A DNA stretch of 44,390 bases from Desulfurivibrio sp. (GCA_013791995.1 VMSS01000149.1:1-44390), one strand, 5' to 3'. Counted from the first letter of the stretch, positions 8,382-16,809 are shown. Numbers and translations are program-made. Notes: generated by a model not told the origin, from the sequence alone.

Positions 8382-9557
8382 TCAGGAAGCAATTGCCGCC
8401 ACTTGCACGGTTTGCCGAGCCTGACTTGCGCTGAACACCGTTTCCACTCCCTCAAGAAGCCCCAATGCACCAAGACGTTTCACGTTGGCGTTGCCCCTGC
8501 CCCTATAGATGGACTCGTCCGCCTTGGCAAGCGTAAGGCGATGGGGCTGATGGAGGCGGCGGGAGGAAAGCTTGGCCCGGACCTGATTGAAAAAAATCCG
8601 GGAAAGCACCAGCTCGCCGAATGCCGGATGGTATGGCCCGGCCAGCACGGTTTTTTCCAATGAAGCCGAAGGTTGCAATCCCATGCGCACCACGGGGATG
8701 TTGTGCGCCTTGAAAATCAGCCACAACCGACCGGCCATGGCCACGGCCCGATTCAGGCTCAGAGGCTGATACTGCCCCTGATGATACAGTTCCGCCAGAG
8801 GACTGCCGGAGATAACCAGACAGGGATAGAGCCGCACCATATCAGGCTCCAGATCTGCAGCCTGACGGCCGCTGGCCAAGGCTGTGACTGTGTTGTCGCC
8901 GGGCAGGCCGAGCATGAGTTGCAGTCCGACCTGGAGGCCCTCTTCTTTCAGACAGGCCACCGCCGCCTTAACCTGGGCCGCAGTATGCCCCCTGCCGCTT
9001 GCAGCCAGCACGCGATCATCCAGCGACTGGGCGCCCAGCTCCACAATCCCGACCCCATGCTCCCGCAAAAACAGGGCGATTTCAGGGGTTACGTAATCCG
9101 GGCGGGTGGAGAGCCGTATTTCCCGAACCTGTCCCGTTGCCAGAAAAGGCTGCACCGCGCCGAGCAATTCCCGTTGCCGCTCCAGATCAAGGCCGGTGAA
9201 GCTGCCGCCGTAAAAGGCCACCTGAACCGGCGCGGTGGGATAGCGGCGGGGCCAGGCAAGTTGGGTGCGGATGGTCTCCTGCACCGCTTGGGCAGTGACC
9301 ATGCCCTCCGAAGCACCGGTGATGCTGCGCTGGTTACAAAACAGACATTGATGGGGACAGCCCTGATGGGCAATGAAGATTGGGATGACAAAGGGCGGCG
9401 ACTTTGGCAAGCGATCACAGGGCACGACATCTGCTTTGTTATCAGCCTGTTCGCATACGGATGTATGGCTCTCAGGCCTCTGCCGCGCATCTGTCGCACC
9501 CTGTAATCGCTTACAGGTTAGAATAGAGTTTTTGGCGGAATAATCAGTTACAGACAT
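8382..9557 (-). CDS. Radical SAM protein (Elp3/HemN-like fold)
   Basis: IPIFIAHQGCPHQCLFCNQRSITG (CxxxCxxC), FYGGSFTGL, RLSTRPDYV, GAQSLDDRVL; start codon uncertain. Confidence 0.8.
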   Translation of the reverse strand: MSVTDYSAKNSILTCKRLQGATDARQRPESHTSVCEQADNKADVVPCDRLPKSPPFVIPIFIAHQGCPHQCLFCNQRSITGASEGMVTAQAVQETIRTQLAWPRRYPTAPVQVAFYGGSFTGLDLERQRELLGAVQPFLATGQVREIRLSTRPDYVTPEIALFLREHGVGIVELGAQSLDDRVLAASGRGHTAAQVKAAVACLKEEGLQVGLQLMLGLPGDNTVTALASGRQAADLEPDMVRLYPCLVISGSPLAELYHQGQYQPLSLNRAVAMAGRLWLIFKAHNIPVVRMGLQPSASLEKTVLAGPYHPAFGELVLSRIFFNQVRAKLSSRRLHQPHRLTLAKADESIYRGRGNANVKRLGALGLLEGVETVFSASQARQTVQVAAIAS

Positions 9558-9588
9558 GGCATGGGGAAAGTAGACGCAAACAAAGGAA

Positions 9589-10386
9589 TCATTTGCCGCC
9601 CAGAGGGGAAGTGGCGATTTTTTTCAGCGCCATGGCAGCGGCTTCCTGCTCCGCTTCCTTTTTACTGCGGGCGCTGCCCTGACCGAGGATTTCTTCCCGA
9701 AAACGGACCGAGACATGAAAGGTTTTATTATGATCCGGCCCTTCATTGCCCTCCAGCACATACCGGGGTCCCTCGTTGAACCGCTCCTGCAGCAACTCCT
9801 GCAGCGAACTCTTGGCATCAGCCAGAAACATGGTCTGCTGCCGGTCGTCAAACCAGGGGACAAAATGACGTTCGACAATTTCGCCGGCTGCTTCGTAGCC
9901 GCCATCAAGGAAAATGGCTCCGGCCACCGCTTCAAAGGCGCAGGAGAGGATGGAAGCCTTTTCCCTGCCGTTGTTGGATTCTTCGCCTTTGCCCAGCAGC
10001 AGATATTTGCCCAGATCGAGATCTTTTGCCATCCGGGCCAGATGCCGCTCGTTGACCAGAGCCGCCCGCAGCCTGGTGAGGTCCCCCTCCTGCATCTCCG
10101 GGAATTGGCGAAAAAGCGCATAGCCGACAGTAAGATCGAGCACAGCGTCGCCCAAAAACTCCAGGGTTTCGTTGTCCTTCTGCATCAGCCTGCCCTGCTC
10201 AAAGGCATAGGAGCTGTGGACCATGGCTCTCTGCAGATGGGCGCGGTCACGGAAACGGTAGCCGAGGCTTTCCTCAAGAAGATTCAGATCCGGCTGCGAA
10301 TTTTGGGCAGGGGTATTGGTCGTCACGGTCAAGGCACGAATAAAGGGTAATCTACAAGGGCCGCAGCCCTCCCACGAAAAAAACAC
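9589..10386 (-). CDS. rnc: Ribonuclease III
   Basis: NETLEFLGDAVLDLTVGYALF signature, EAVAGAIFLDGG, C-terminal dsRBD (DPxHNKTFHVSV-like, GQGSARSKKEAEQEAA). True start may be internal. Confidence 0.92.
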   Translation of the reverse strand: MFFSWEGCGPCRLPFIRALTVTTNTPAQNSQPDLNLLEESLGYRFRDRAHLQRAMVHSSYAFEQGRLMQKDNETLEFLGDAVLDLTVGYALFRQFPEMQEGDLTRLRAALVNERHLARMAKDLDLGKYLLLGKGEESNNGREKASILSCAFEAVAGAIFLDGGYEAAGEIVERHFVPWFDDRQQTMFLADAKSSLQELLQERFNEGPRYVLEGNEGPDHNKTFHVSVRFREEILGQGSARSKKEAEQEAAAMALKKIATSPLGGK

Positions 10387-10490
10387 AATACCTCAACCTC
10401 TGAAAAAGGGCAACGAATCACCGGCCAGGCGCAGGGAAACCACCCTTTCCCCTTGTCTGCAAAGGCAAGGCAGGAGGCACACATTTTCCC

Positions 10491-10519
10491 TTGTCAAAAA
10501 AACGATCTGCGTTTAAGAT
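10491..10519 (+). promoter_or_regulatory. Sigma-70-type promoter for tRNA-Cys
   Basis: TTGTCA - 17 bp - TAAGAT, about 15 bp upstream of the tRNA 5' end. Confidence 0.65.
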
Positions 10520-10534
10520 TGCCCCCACCAAAAA

Positions 10535-10610
10535 GGCGGCGTAGCCAAGTGGCTAAGGCAGTGGTCTGCAAAACCATTATTCAGCGGTTCAAATCCGCTC
10601 GCCGCCTCCA
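10535..10610 (+). tRNA. tRNA-Cys (GCA), CCA encoded
   Basis: GGCGGCG...CTCTGCAAAA-type anticodon loop with GCA...GGTTCAAATCC...CGCCGCC-T-CCA; acceptor stem 10535-10541 / 10600-10606. Confidence 0.93.
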
Positions 10611-10623
10611 TTGAATATCCCAA

Positions 10624-10656
10624 AAGGGTCAGCCACTGCGGCTGGCCCTTTTTTTT
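10624..10656 (+). terminator. Rho-independent terminator after tRNA-Cys
   Basis: AAGGGTCAGCC ACTGC GGCTGGCCCTTTTTTTT. Confidence 0.85.
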
Positions 10657-10744
10657 GCGCAAAAATCCCACTCCCCGGCCAATCCAAAGTACAAGCCAAG
10701 TGCCCTTCCTGAACTCACCGTCCTGAAAGATCAAATTCCTTGTG

Positions 10745-10885
10745 TTGCTCCTTGTTGTCAGGTAGACAGATAATATTCCGGATATTTTTTAGCCGTTATT
10801 ATATAGCTTGCTATATAACACCCCCATATGGGGTGGATATGTAGCTATTCAAGAACAAAAACGCTCAAAAATCCCCACTCAGGGC
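10745..10885 (+). repeat. ~140-bp dispersed repeat, copy A
   Basis: Shares TGTCAGGTAGACAGATAA (10756-10773), AACACCCCCATATGGGGTGGATAT (10817-10840) and GCTATTCAAG (10844-10853) with 38875-39014 at nearly identical spacing. Confidence 0.85.
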
Positions 10886-10906
10886 AACCAAGAATCGGAG
10901 TTCTAA

Positions 10907-11281
10907 ATGAAACTTGATGAATTCGTCAAAGAGGTTCTTACTGAAATCATCTCCGGGATTCGCAGTGCTCAAGAGGCTGACGGTGGTGCCTTTATCGTAC
11001 CTAGCGGTGATGGTGGTCATGATTACGCAAAACACCCCCGTGTCTCATCTAGTGCTCGTATAAAGTCAACAATTGTTGATTTCGATATTGCGCTGACGGT
11101 TGAGGAATCCAGCAAGGGTTCGGGAGGAGGTGGCCTAAAGGTGTTTGGTATGGGGGCGAACGTACAAGGAGAGCTATCCTCAAAAGACACAACAGTAAGC
11201 CGCATTCAGTTTGCAATCCCTCTCCTATTACCTGAGAGCCAAAGGAAATGGCATGAAGAACTTAAAAAAGGCTCAGAATAA
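10907..11281 (+). CDS. Trypco2-like (trypsin-co-occurring domain) protein; putative gene-cassette ORF
   Basis: MKLDEFVKEVLTEIISGIRSAQEA...STIVDFDIALTVEESSKGSGGGGLKVFGMGANVQGELSSKDTTVSRIQFAIPLLLP; stop codon abuts an attC-like site. Confidence 0.6.
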   Translation: MKLDEFVKEVLTEIISGIRSAQEADGGAFIVPSGDGGHDYAKHPRVSSSARIKSTIVDFDIALTVEESSKGSGGGGLKVFGMGANVQGELSSKDTTVSRIQFAIPLLLPESQRKWHEELKKGSE

Positions 11282-11283
11282 AT

Positions 11284-11355
11284 TGCCCAACAATGCGCTC
11301 GTGCGGGACGCTACGCCACGTTGCGGCTTGCGCCCCACAGCTTAGGCGTTGGGCA
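11284..11355 (+). mobile_element. Integron attC recombination site (attC-like)
   Basis: TGCCCAACAATGCGCTCGTGCGGGACGC...GCGCCCCACAGCTTAGGCGTTGGGCA: R''/R' arms TGCCCAAC/GTTGGGCA, core GTTGGGC (GTTRRRY), imperfect inner arms; immediately 3' of a small ORF. Confidence 0.85.
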
Positions 11356-11386
11356 CACAATCTCTGTGACATCTGAGGTGGTAACT

Positions 11387-11809
11387 ATGCAGAAAATTGC
11401 CTTGCTGGCTATCCCATTACTTGTGGTCAGTGGCTGCGCCACAGTCAGGCAGGTCGACTTGGATGCATGGGTTGGGCAGCCGGTAGTAGCGCTTGAAACA
11501 CATCCAATCTTCCTGACCGTGCCAGTAGTAAAAACAAAAGCTTCGGATGGCACGGAGATTTGGAACTACGTCAATGGCGCCAATCTTGGTCAATGCACTG
11601 GCGGCGGCAGCATCTACAGCGGGATGGTTGATTACGCAACGTACAGTAAGTTTTCAAGCTGTGTTCAACGGTTCGCCGCATGTAACAACATCTTTTTTAT
11701 CCGAGATGGAAAGGTAGTCAAATACACTCCTGTAGGGACTGGCGGGGCACGTTGTTACACAACAGAGCAACTTCAGCCAGGGTTCAGCGGGCCAACGAAC
11801 ATCCGCTGA
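11387..11809 (+). CDS. Small lipoprotein, putative cassette ORF
   Basis: MQKIALLAIPLLVVSGCATVRQVDLDAWVGQPVVALETHP...; lipobox VSGC; begins 32 bp after the attC core. Confidence 0.7.
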   Translation: MQKIALLAIPLLVVSGCATVRQVDLDAWVGQPVVALETHPIFLTVPVVKTKASDGTEIWNYVNGANLGQCTGGGSIYSGMVDYATYSKFSSCVQRFAACNNIFFIRDGKVVKYTPVGTGGARCYTTEQLQPGFSGPTNIR

Positions 11810-11924
11810 ATCGGATGAGTGCGTGCCCCACTGATCATCTATTCTGAACAGAAAGAGACGTGTCTCAATTTGCTCTACTTCCATCTCGCAAACAATCTCG
11901 TAACAACAAAAGGAGGAGCCCACA

Positions 11925-12194
11925 ATGAAAAGAATCACAGGTCTTTCGGCAGAAAAACTGATGCGACTATTGATAAACCAAGATGCAGTCTTAGTTTCTC
12001 TTGAGGAATTCGAAGAATCTCAGAAGGAGGACAAGGGGTGCAGAATGGAAGATGATGATGATCCGAATAACCCCTTGGGATTTGTATGCAAAGGCAAGTG
12101 CTCGGGGATAGCACAACGCTGCCACGTTATTCTCACAGTAGATGATGGCGGCGATATCATTGGAGGATGCACTTGTCGAAATCCCAAGCCCTAG
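11925..12194 (+). CDS. Small cysteine-rich hypothetical protein
   Basis: Strong SD (AAAGGAGGAG) before ATG; C-terminal CKGKCSGIAQRCHVI...GGCTCRNPKP. Confidence 0.55.
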   Translation: MKRITGLSAEKLMRLLINQDAVLVSLEEFEESQKEDKGCRMEDDDDPNNPLGFVCKGKCSGIAQRCHVILTVDDGGDIIGGCTCRNPKP

Positions 12195-12277
12195 GCCAGC
12201 TGAACAAATAGGGATACCCCCCGTATTAATTGTACTCTCGCATTATAAACACGGAACCGGCACCCCCTGTACCCCGT

Positions 12278-13171
12278 TCATCTCCCTGCCTCCTTGTCGA
12301 TTTCGTCGCTGGCCTCAAGGCGGGAAGACATCTCCTGCTCAGGCTTAAAACTCCCATATTGCAAAGCAAACTGCCGGGTGAACTCCGCGCCGAGGAAAAA
12401 GATCTGTGCTGAATAATACACCCAGAGCAGCAAGGCTATCAGCGATCCCGCCGCGCCAAAGCTGGAAGCCACGCCTGTTTTGCTCAGATACAGGCCGACC
12501 ACATATTTGCCGAATCCGAACAACCCGGCGGTGAACACGGCGCCGACCCAGACATCGAGCCAGGACGGGGGAGCCTCGGGCAGCATCTTGTAGATCACCG
12601 CGAACAGGGCGGCGGTGAGGCCAAAGGAAAGGAGCGAAGAGATGACCAGAAAAACATGGGTGGAGCTGCCCCATATTTCTCCTGCGAAATTGGCGAGCAC
12701 GGAAAGCGCCGCGCCGCAGACAAGGGAAACAAGCAGCAGCAAGGCGAGAATCAGCACCAGACCGAATGCGAGCAGTCTGGTGCGCAACAGGAATAAAAAA
12801 GCATGATGCTGGGGCTGCGGGATGCCCCACATCTCATCCAGGCTCTCTTTCAACTCTGCAAAAACACTGGTGGCGGCGACCAGCAACAAAATACCGGCAA
12901 AAATGGTTGCCTGCCGCCCAGTATCAGGATCCTGAGCCGCGGCCAGCAACGCCTGAATCGCTTTAGCGCCGTTGGGACCGACTGTTACCGGAAGTTGGGC
13001 GATAACCTCACCCTGGGCCGCTTCGGTGCCGAAGAAATATCCGGCCACCGCAATGGCCAGCATCATGATCGGGGTCATGGAGAACAGGGCGTAAAAAGCC
13101 AGGGCCGCGCCCTTGCTGGCGCCACGGTGATCAACCCAACCCTGTAATGATGCAAGCAAAACCTTTTTCAT
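12278..13171 (-). CDS. YihY/BrkB family inner membrane protein
   Basis: MKKVLLASLQGWVDHRGASKGAALAFYALFSMTPIMMLAIAVAGYFFG...ELKESLDEMWGIP...; multiple TM segments. Confidence 0.85.
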   Translation of the reverse strand: MKKVLLASLQGWVDHRGASKGAALAFYALFSMTPIMMLAIAVAGYFFGTEAAQGEVIAQLPVTVGPNGAKAIQALLAAAQDPDTGRQATIFAGILLLVAATSVFAELKESLDEMWGIPQPQHHAFLFLLRTRLLAFGLVLILALLLLVSLVCGAALSVLANFAGEIWGSSTHVFLVISSLLSFGLTAALFAVIYKMLPEAPPSWLDVWVGAVFTAGLFGFGKYVVGLYLSKTGVASSFGAAGSLIALLLWVYYSAQIFFLGAEFTRQFALQYGSFKPEQEMSSRLEASDEIDKEAGR

Positions 13172-13371
13172 ACGTCTCTGCGTCCTTTCCTGGTGTATTT
13201 GATTTCCTGCGGGAGAACCACATGTGCTGATTGGAGCATGAAGCACGGTTCTGAAAATAAAGATCCCTGAAAAGCCGTTCTTACGGTATGATACCCCTCC
13301 TGAAAATCAATATTGTTGCGCACGCTTTCCTGCGACAAACCCTTTCGCTTACCCTCAACGGACACAACACA

Positions 13372-14706
13372 ATGACCGAGAGCAATATCATAGAACTGAC
13401 TCCCTTCCGCATCGATCTGGCCCGTGCCCTGACCCGCCGGGGAGAACGGCTTCTGGCCTCAGCCGATCTGGCCGACGAAGTTGCCGCCCTGGAGCCTCTG
13501 GAGGCATACTACATTGTCCGCGAGCTCGGTCTGGATCAAGCCCTGCCCATCCTCCGGGAGTTGAGCCATGAGCAGATGCAGGCCTGTCTGGACCTGGATT
13601 GCTGGAACCGCTATGATTTCTCCGCCGAGAGCCTTGATGAATGGCTGGCGCCCTTTGCCTCCATCGACCCGGAAACCCTGTCCCAGACTTTCTTTGCTCT
13701 GGATTATGTGCTCCAGCTCCTGTATCTCACCCAGACCGTCACGGTGTATGATCCGGATGCCGATGAAATCCCACCGGAGGACGAGGAGAATCCCCCTACC
13801 CGGGCCATGACCCCGGACGGCTTCTATCTTCTGGAGCTCAAACCCGATCTGACCCTGAAGATCCATCCTTTTACCCTGCTGGATGGACTGTACCTTTACG
13901 ATTCTGCCGCTACGCACAGGTTGATGAGCGAAATCCGCGTGGATCTGCCCACCCAGATCGAGGAAGAAGCCCTCCGCTTCCGCAGCGGCCGCATGGAGGA
14001 TCTGGGCTTTGCAACCCCGACTGAGGCAATCGCTCTTTTTTCCCGGCCACCCAGCCGCCAACCCCTGCCCCGCCCCCAGGAACCGCTGGACAGCGCGGCC
14101 AACCGCTTGCCCTCCGTATATGCCGGACCCTTGCTCGAGACTTCCCTGCTACAGCGGGCCCTCTCCCTGGTTGCAACCCCGCAAAGCCTGTCCCGCATGG
14201 AGCAAGAACTAGTCTGGGCCATAAACAGCGCGATCATCGCCTATGGCGAAAAACCGCAGGATATCGCACATATCACCGACATTGTCACGCGGGTCAGGGA
14301 TACCATCTCACTGGGGCTGGAATCCCTGTTGGTCGAGCAGGAACCAACCTGTTCGCCGGACGATGCCGCAGCCGCAGCCAAGGCCGCCGAGCTGCTGGAA
14401 ATCTGGTGCATGACCGACCTGTTCCGGCACGGCTATGGTGCCACCATGACATTGCAGGAAAAGGTGCGCCAAGCCATGGCTGAGCCCCGTTTCGCTGAAT
14501 GGTACAACCTGCCGGACACCGAACAATCGGATGAACCTGCCGATCGCCTGGAGCGCGCCTTTGTCGCCGGATTGCTTAATCGTCAGCCCATGCGCGGCGG
14601 CTTTGATCCCGGCAACCCAGAAACCGTCCGGGCCTTTGCCGATCTCGTTGAGGTCGCTGCCACTCAAGCCCGGCTGAAACGGCTGGTGGACCATTTCAGC
14701 GGATAA
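13372..14706 (+). CDS. DUF6178-like family protein
   Basis: MTESNIIELTPFRIDLARALTRRGERLLASADLADEVAALEPLEAYYIVRELGLDQALPILRELSHEQMQACLDLDCW... Confidence 0.6.
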   Translation: MTESNIIELTPFRIDLARALTRRGERLLASADLADEVAALEPLEAYYIVRELGLDQALPILRELSHEQMQACLDLDCWNRYDFSAESLDEWLAPFASIDPETLSQTFFALDYVLQLLYLTQTVTVYDPDADEIPPEDEENPPTRAMTPDGFYLLELKPDLTLKIHPFTLLDGLYLYDSAATHRLMSEIRVDLPTQIEEEALRFRSGRMEDLGFATPTEAIALFSRPPSRQPLPRPQEPLDSAANRLPSVYAGPLLETSLLQRALSLVATPQSLSRMEQELVWAINSAIIAYGEKPQDIAHITDIVTRVRDTISLGLESLLVEQEPTCSPDDAAAAAKAAELLEIWCMTDLFRHGYGATMTLQEKVRQAMAEPRFAEWYNLPDTEQSDEPADRLERAFVAGLLNRQPMRGGFDPGNPETVRAFADLVEVAATQARLKRLVDHFSG

Positions 14707-14763
14707 ATGTGATGCACCCGCAGTTGGTGGCCTCGTAATGAGGCGGAATTTGATTCGGACAAT

Positions 14764-14966
14764 GCTTCGACAGGCTCAGCATGAACGGAAGATACATTCA
14801 TTTATAACAGCAGCCCTCCGTTCTGAGCGAAATATCCATGCATTTGCAAGAGCATCCCTCCGTTATGTGCGGAATATCCATGCATTTTGACACCTTCCGA
14901 TAGCCCTGAGCGGAATATCCAGTCATTTACGATAACTCCGTTCGCCCTGAGCCTGTCGAAGGGTCG
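14764..14966. repeat. REP-like cluster with degenerate ~42-bp GGAATATCCATGCATTT units
   Basis: CTTCGACAGGCTCAGCATGAACGG (14765) and inverted CCGTTCGCCCTGAGCCTGTCGAAGGG (14938), with three (CCGTT)CTGAGCGRAATATCCATGCATTT-like units between. Confidence 0.8.
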
Positions 14967-15030
14967 CTGTTAGGGCCGCTTGTTCCGCATTCGCTACAAA
15001 TGACACATCCCAGACCACGAAACAATGCCC

Positions 15031-15666
15031 CTACAATCCTGAGGAGGAAGGCTTCGCCAGCAACGGCGTCAGTTCCTGGGCAATCTCCCGGCAAAAACTC
15101 CCCAGCACCTCGTTCAGGGCAACAACCAGTCCTTCCTGACCCTGGCTTGTGGCAGGAACCCGATAATTGCTCCGTCTTTCCGACAGCAAAATCCCGCCGT
15201 CCTGGCCCTTGACCGACCAGCGGACAACCAATCGGGCTGCCCCGTCGCCCTCATTTTCAAAGTTGTACACCTCGGCAATGAGTTGGTAATCCGTGGTCCG
15301 GGAAGATGGCCAGGGGTAGAGCAGGATGCGGTCGGTACCCAACAGCACCGAGAGGTTTTCCCCCATCACCCTAGGGATATTTTCGCTGAGCGGCTCGGCC
15401 CAGCGGTGGCTATCAGCCAGTTGCAGCCGGTTGGGTGTCACCCTGGTAACGATTTTAGGCCGCTCCAGGTATTCCGGCAACCGCACCGGGCCTATGCCAA
15501 TCACCATCTTGCCCGCTTCGGGGGTGGCAGGGGCGATTCTGGCCATTTCCAGAGCCGAGAGCTGATAATAATTAACCGGCACTATAGGAGCACAGCCTGA
15601 AAGCAGTGCACAGACCAGAAAGACCAGGAGGCTGGCAACCATCCGTTTGCATTGTACATTTCTCAT
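15031..15666 (-). CDS. PqiC-like ABC-type transport auxiliary lipoprotein
   Basis: Lipobox LSGC; YYQLSALE...IGIGPVRLPEYLERPKIVTRVTPNRLQLADSHRWAEPLSENIPRVMGENLSVLLG; 4-bp overlap with the upstream MCE gene. Confidence 0.85.
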   Translation of the reverse strand: MRNVQCKRMVASLLVFLVCALLSGCAPIVPVNYYQLSALEMARIAPATPEAGKMVIGIGPVRLPEYLERPKIVTRVTPNRLQLADSHRWAEPLSENIPRVMGENLSVLLGTDRILLYPWPSSRTTDYQLIAEVYNFENEGDGAARLVVRWSVKGQDGGILLSERRSNYRVPATSQGQEGLVVALNEVLGSFCREIAQELTPLLAKPSSSGL

Positions 15667-16640
15667 TTTCGCTCCTCTTCGAGACGTTTTCCCTGCACAA
15701 TGGCCGCCGGTTGCAGCTCCAAGGTTTCCGCCAAAAGCCGCAGGGCGCGGGCCGTACGGGTAAGCTCCTGAAGCGCGGTGTTGAGATGCTGCACTGTGGG
15801 TGAATCTTCCCCGGCCAGCCCTTGCAGGGCCTGCGCCGTCTTGGCCATTTCCTCGCTGGCTTTGCCCAGGCTGTCAGCCATGGGAGAACCGGCCTCAGCC
15901 ACCCTGCCAACCTTAACCATTGCATCCCGAACCGCTTCAAGCGCCTCACGCATCTCGGCAAGCACAGGAGTGCTATTGCCGTCGATTTTGGCGCTCAGTG
16001 ATTGCAGATGCGACAGCGTCGCCTCCAGCCGCACCGGAATCTTCTTGGTTTCTTCCGAGGAAAGGATTGTGTTGAGCGACTTGCTGATTGCGGCAAGATC
16101 CGTAAGAAAGGCATCCATGGGAAACCCTTCCAGCTTGGAAGCAAATTCTTCCACCGCAGTGGGAATAGTAGGAATTTCGCTCACCCCGGAATCGGTTGAG
16201 ATATACCGGGCCGGTTTTTCCGGATGAAAATCCAGATCGATATACAACTGGCCGGTGAGCAGGCTCTGCACCTTGAGTTGGGCGCGCAATCCCCGTTCCA
16301 CCAACTGCCGGATGGTATCCCGATCCTGAAGATCGACCTGCTCGCCAACGCGGGATTGGGCGATGTTGGGTTCGACCTCGATGGTGACCGGCACCATAAA
16401 GCGACGACTTTCCGCATCAAGCCCGAGTTGGATGCGTTTGACCGTGCCCACTTTGACCCCGAGAAAAACCACCGGCGAGCCGACCTGCAACCCCTGGGCA
16501 GCTCCTTCAAAATAGAGCAGATGCTGACGCCGCTCCTGAAACCACTGCCCCCCGGCCAGACGCAGAACAGTCACCGCCCCGAGGATGATGGCGCCTAGAA
16601 CAAAGGCCCCGATAAGCGTGGGATTTGCCTGTCTGCTCAT
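15663..16640 (-). CDS. MlaD/MCE-domain protein
   Basis: MSRQANPTLIGAFVLGAIILGAVTVLRLAGGQWF...LLYFEGAAQGLQVGSPVVFLGVKVGTVKRIQLG. Confidence 0.9.
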   Translation of the reverse strand: MSRQANPTLIGAFVLGAIILGAVTVLRLAGGQWFQERRQHLLYFEGAAQGLQVGSPVVFLGVKVGTVKRIQLGLDAESRRFMVPVTIEVEPNIAQSRVGEQVDLQDRDTIRQLVERGLRAQLKVQSLLTGQLYIDLDFHPEKPARYISTDSGVSEIPTIPTAVEEFASKLEGFPMDAFLTDLAAISKSLNTILSSEETKKIPVRLEATLSHLQSLSAKIDGNSTPVLAEMREALEAVRDAMVKVGRVAEAGSPMADSLGKASEEMAKTAQALQGLAGEDSPTVQHLNTALQELTRTARALRLLAETLELQPAAIVQGKRLEEERK

Positions 16641-16654
16641 TCAGCCCCCCTGAT

Positions 16655-16783
16655 AACTGTCCGGCAGCACCACACCTGCCTCGCAGTCTCGCTCTGCGCT
16701 CGCTTAGCTGTCATCGGACCGCTCATGTGCAAAAGCACATTTCGCAGGCCTCTTCCTCGCATCTGTGGTGCTGCTGAACAGTT
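16655..16783 (-). repeat. Palindromic dispersed element, copy 2
   Basis: Terminal inverted repeats AACTGTCCGGCAGCACCACA (16655-16674) and TGTGGTGCTGCTGAACAGTT (16764-16783), 18/20 matching; homologous to 1118-1245; bracketed by TCATTCAGCCCCCCTG at 16637-16652 and 16810-16825. Confidence 0.88.
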
Positions 16784-16809
16784 CTCTTTCATTTTCTTCC
16801 TCAAGCAGT

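Noticed and set aside
8673-9506. 277-aa plus ORF opposite the radical SAM gene
   Set aside because: Shadow ORF; the CxxxCxxC radical SAM protein on the minus strand is the real gene.
10817-10840. CCCCATATGGGG as a CsoR/CstR-type metal or persulfide operator
   Set aside because: The palindrome is similar in style to such operators, but no CsoR-family gene is visible and the site lies within a larger repeat found twice; not supportable as a specific call.
11775-11815. Inverted repeat TTCAGCGG...CCGCTGAA at the end of the small lipoprotein ORF as a second attC
   Set aside because: Lacks RYYYAAC/GTTRRRY core sites; more likely a simple hairpin.
14764-14966. Possible CRISPR array
   Set aside because: Units are imperfect, spacing is irregular, repeats are palindromic REP-like, and no cas genes are present.
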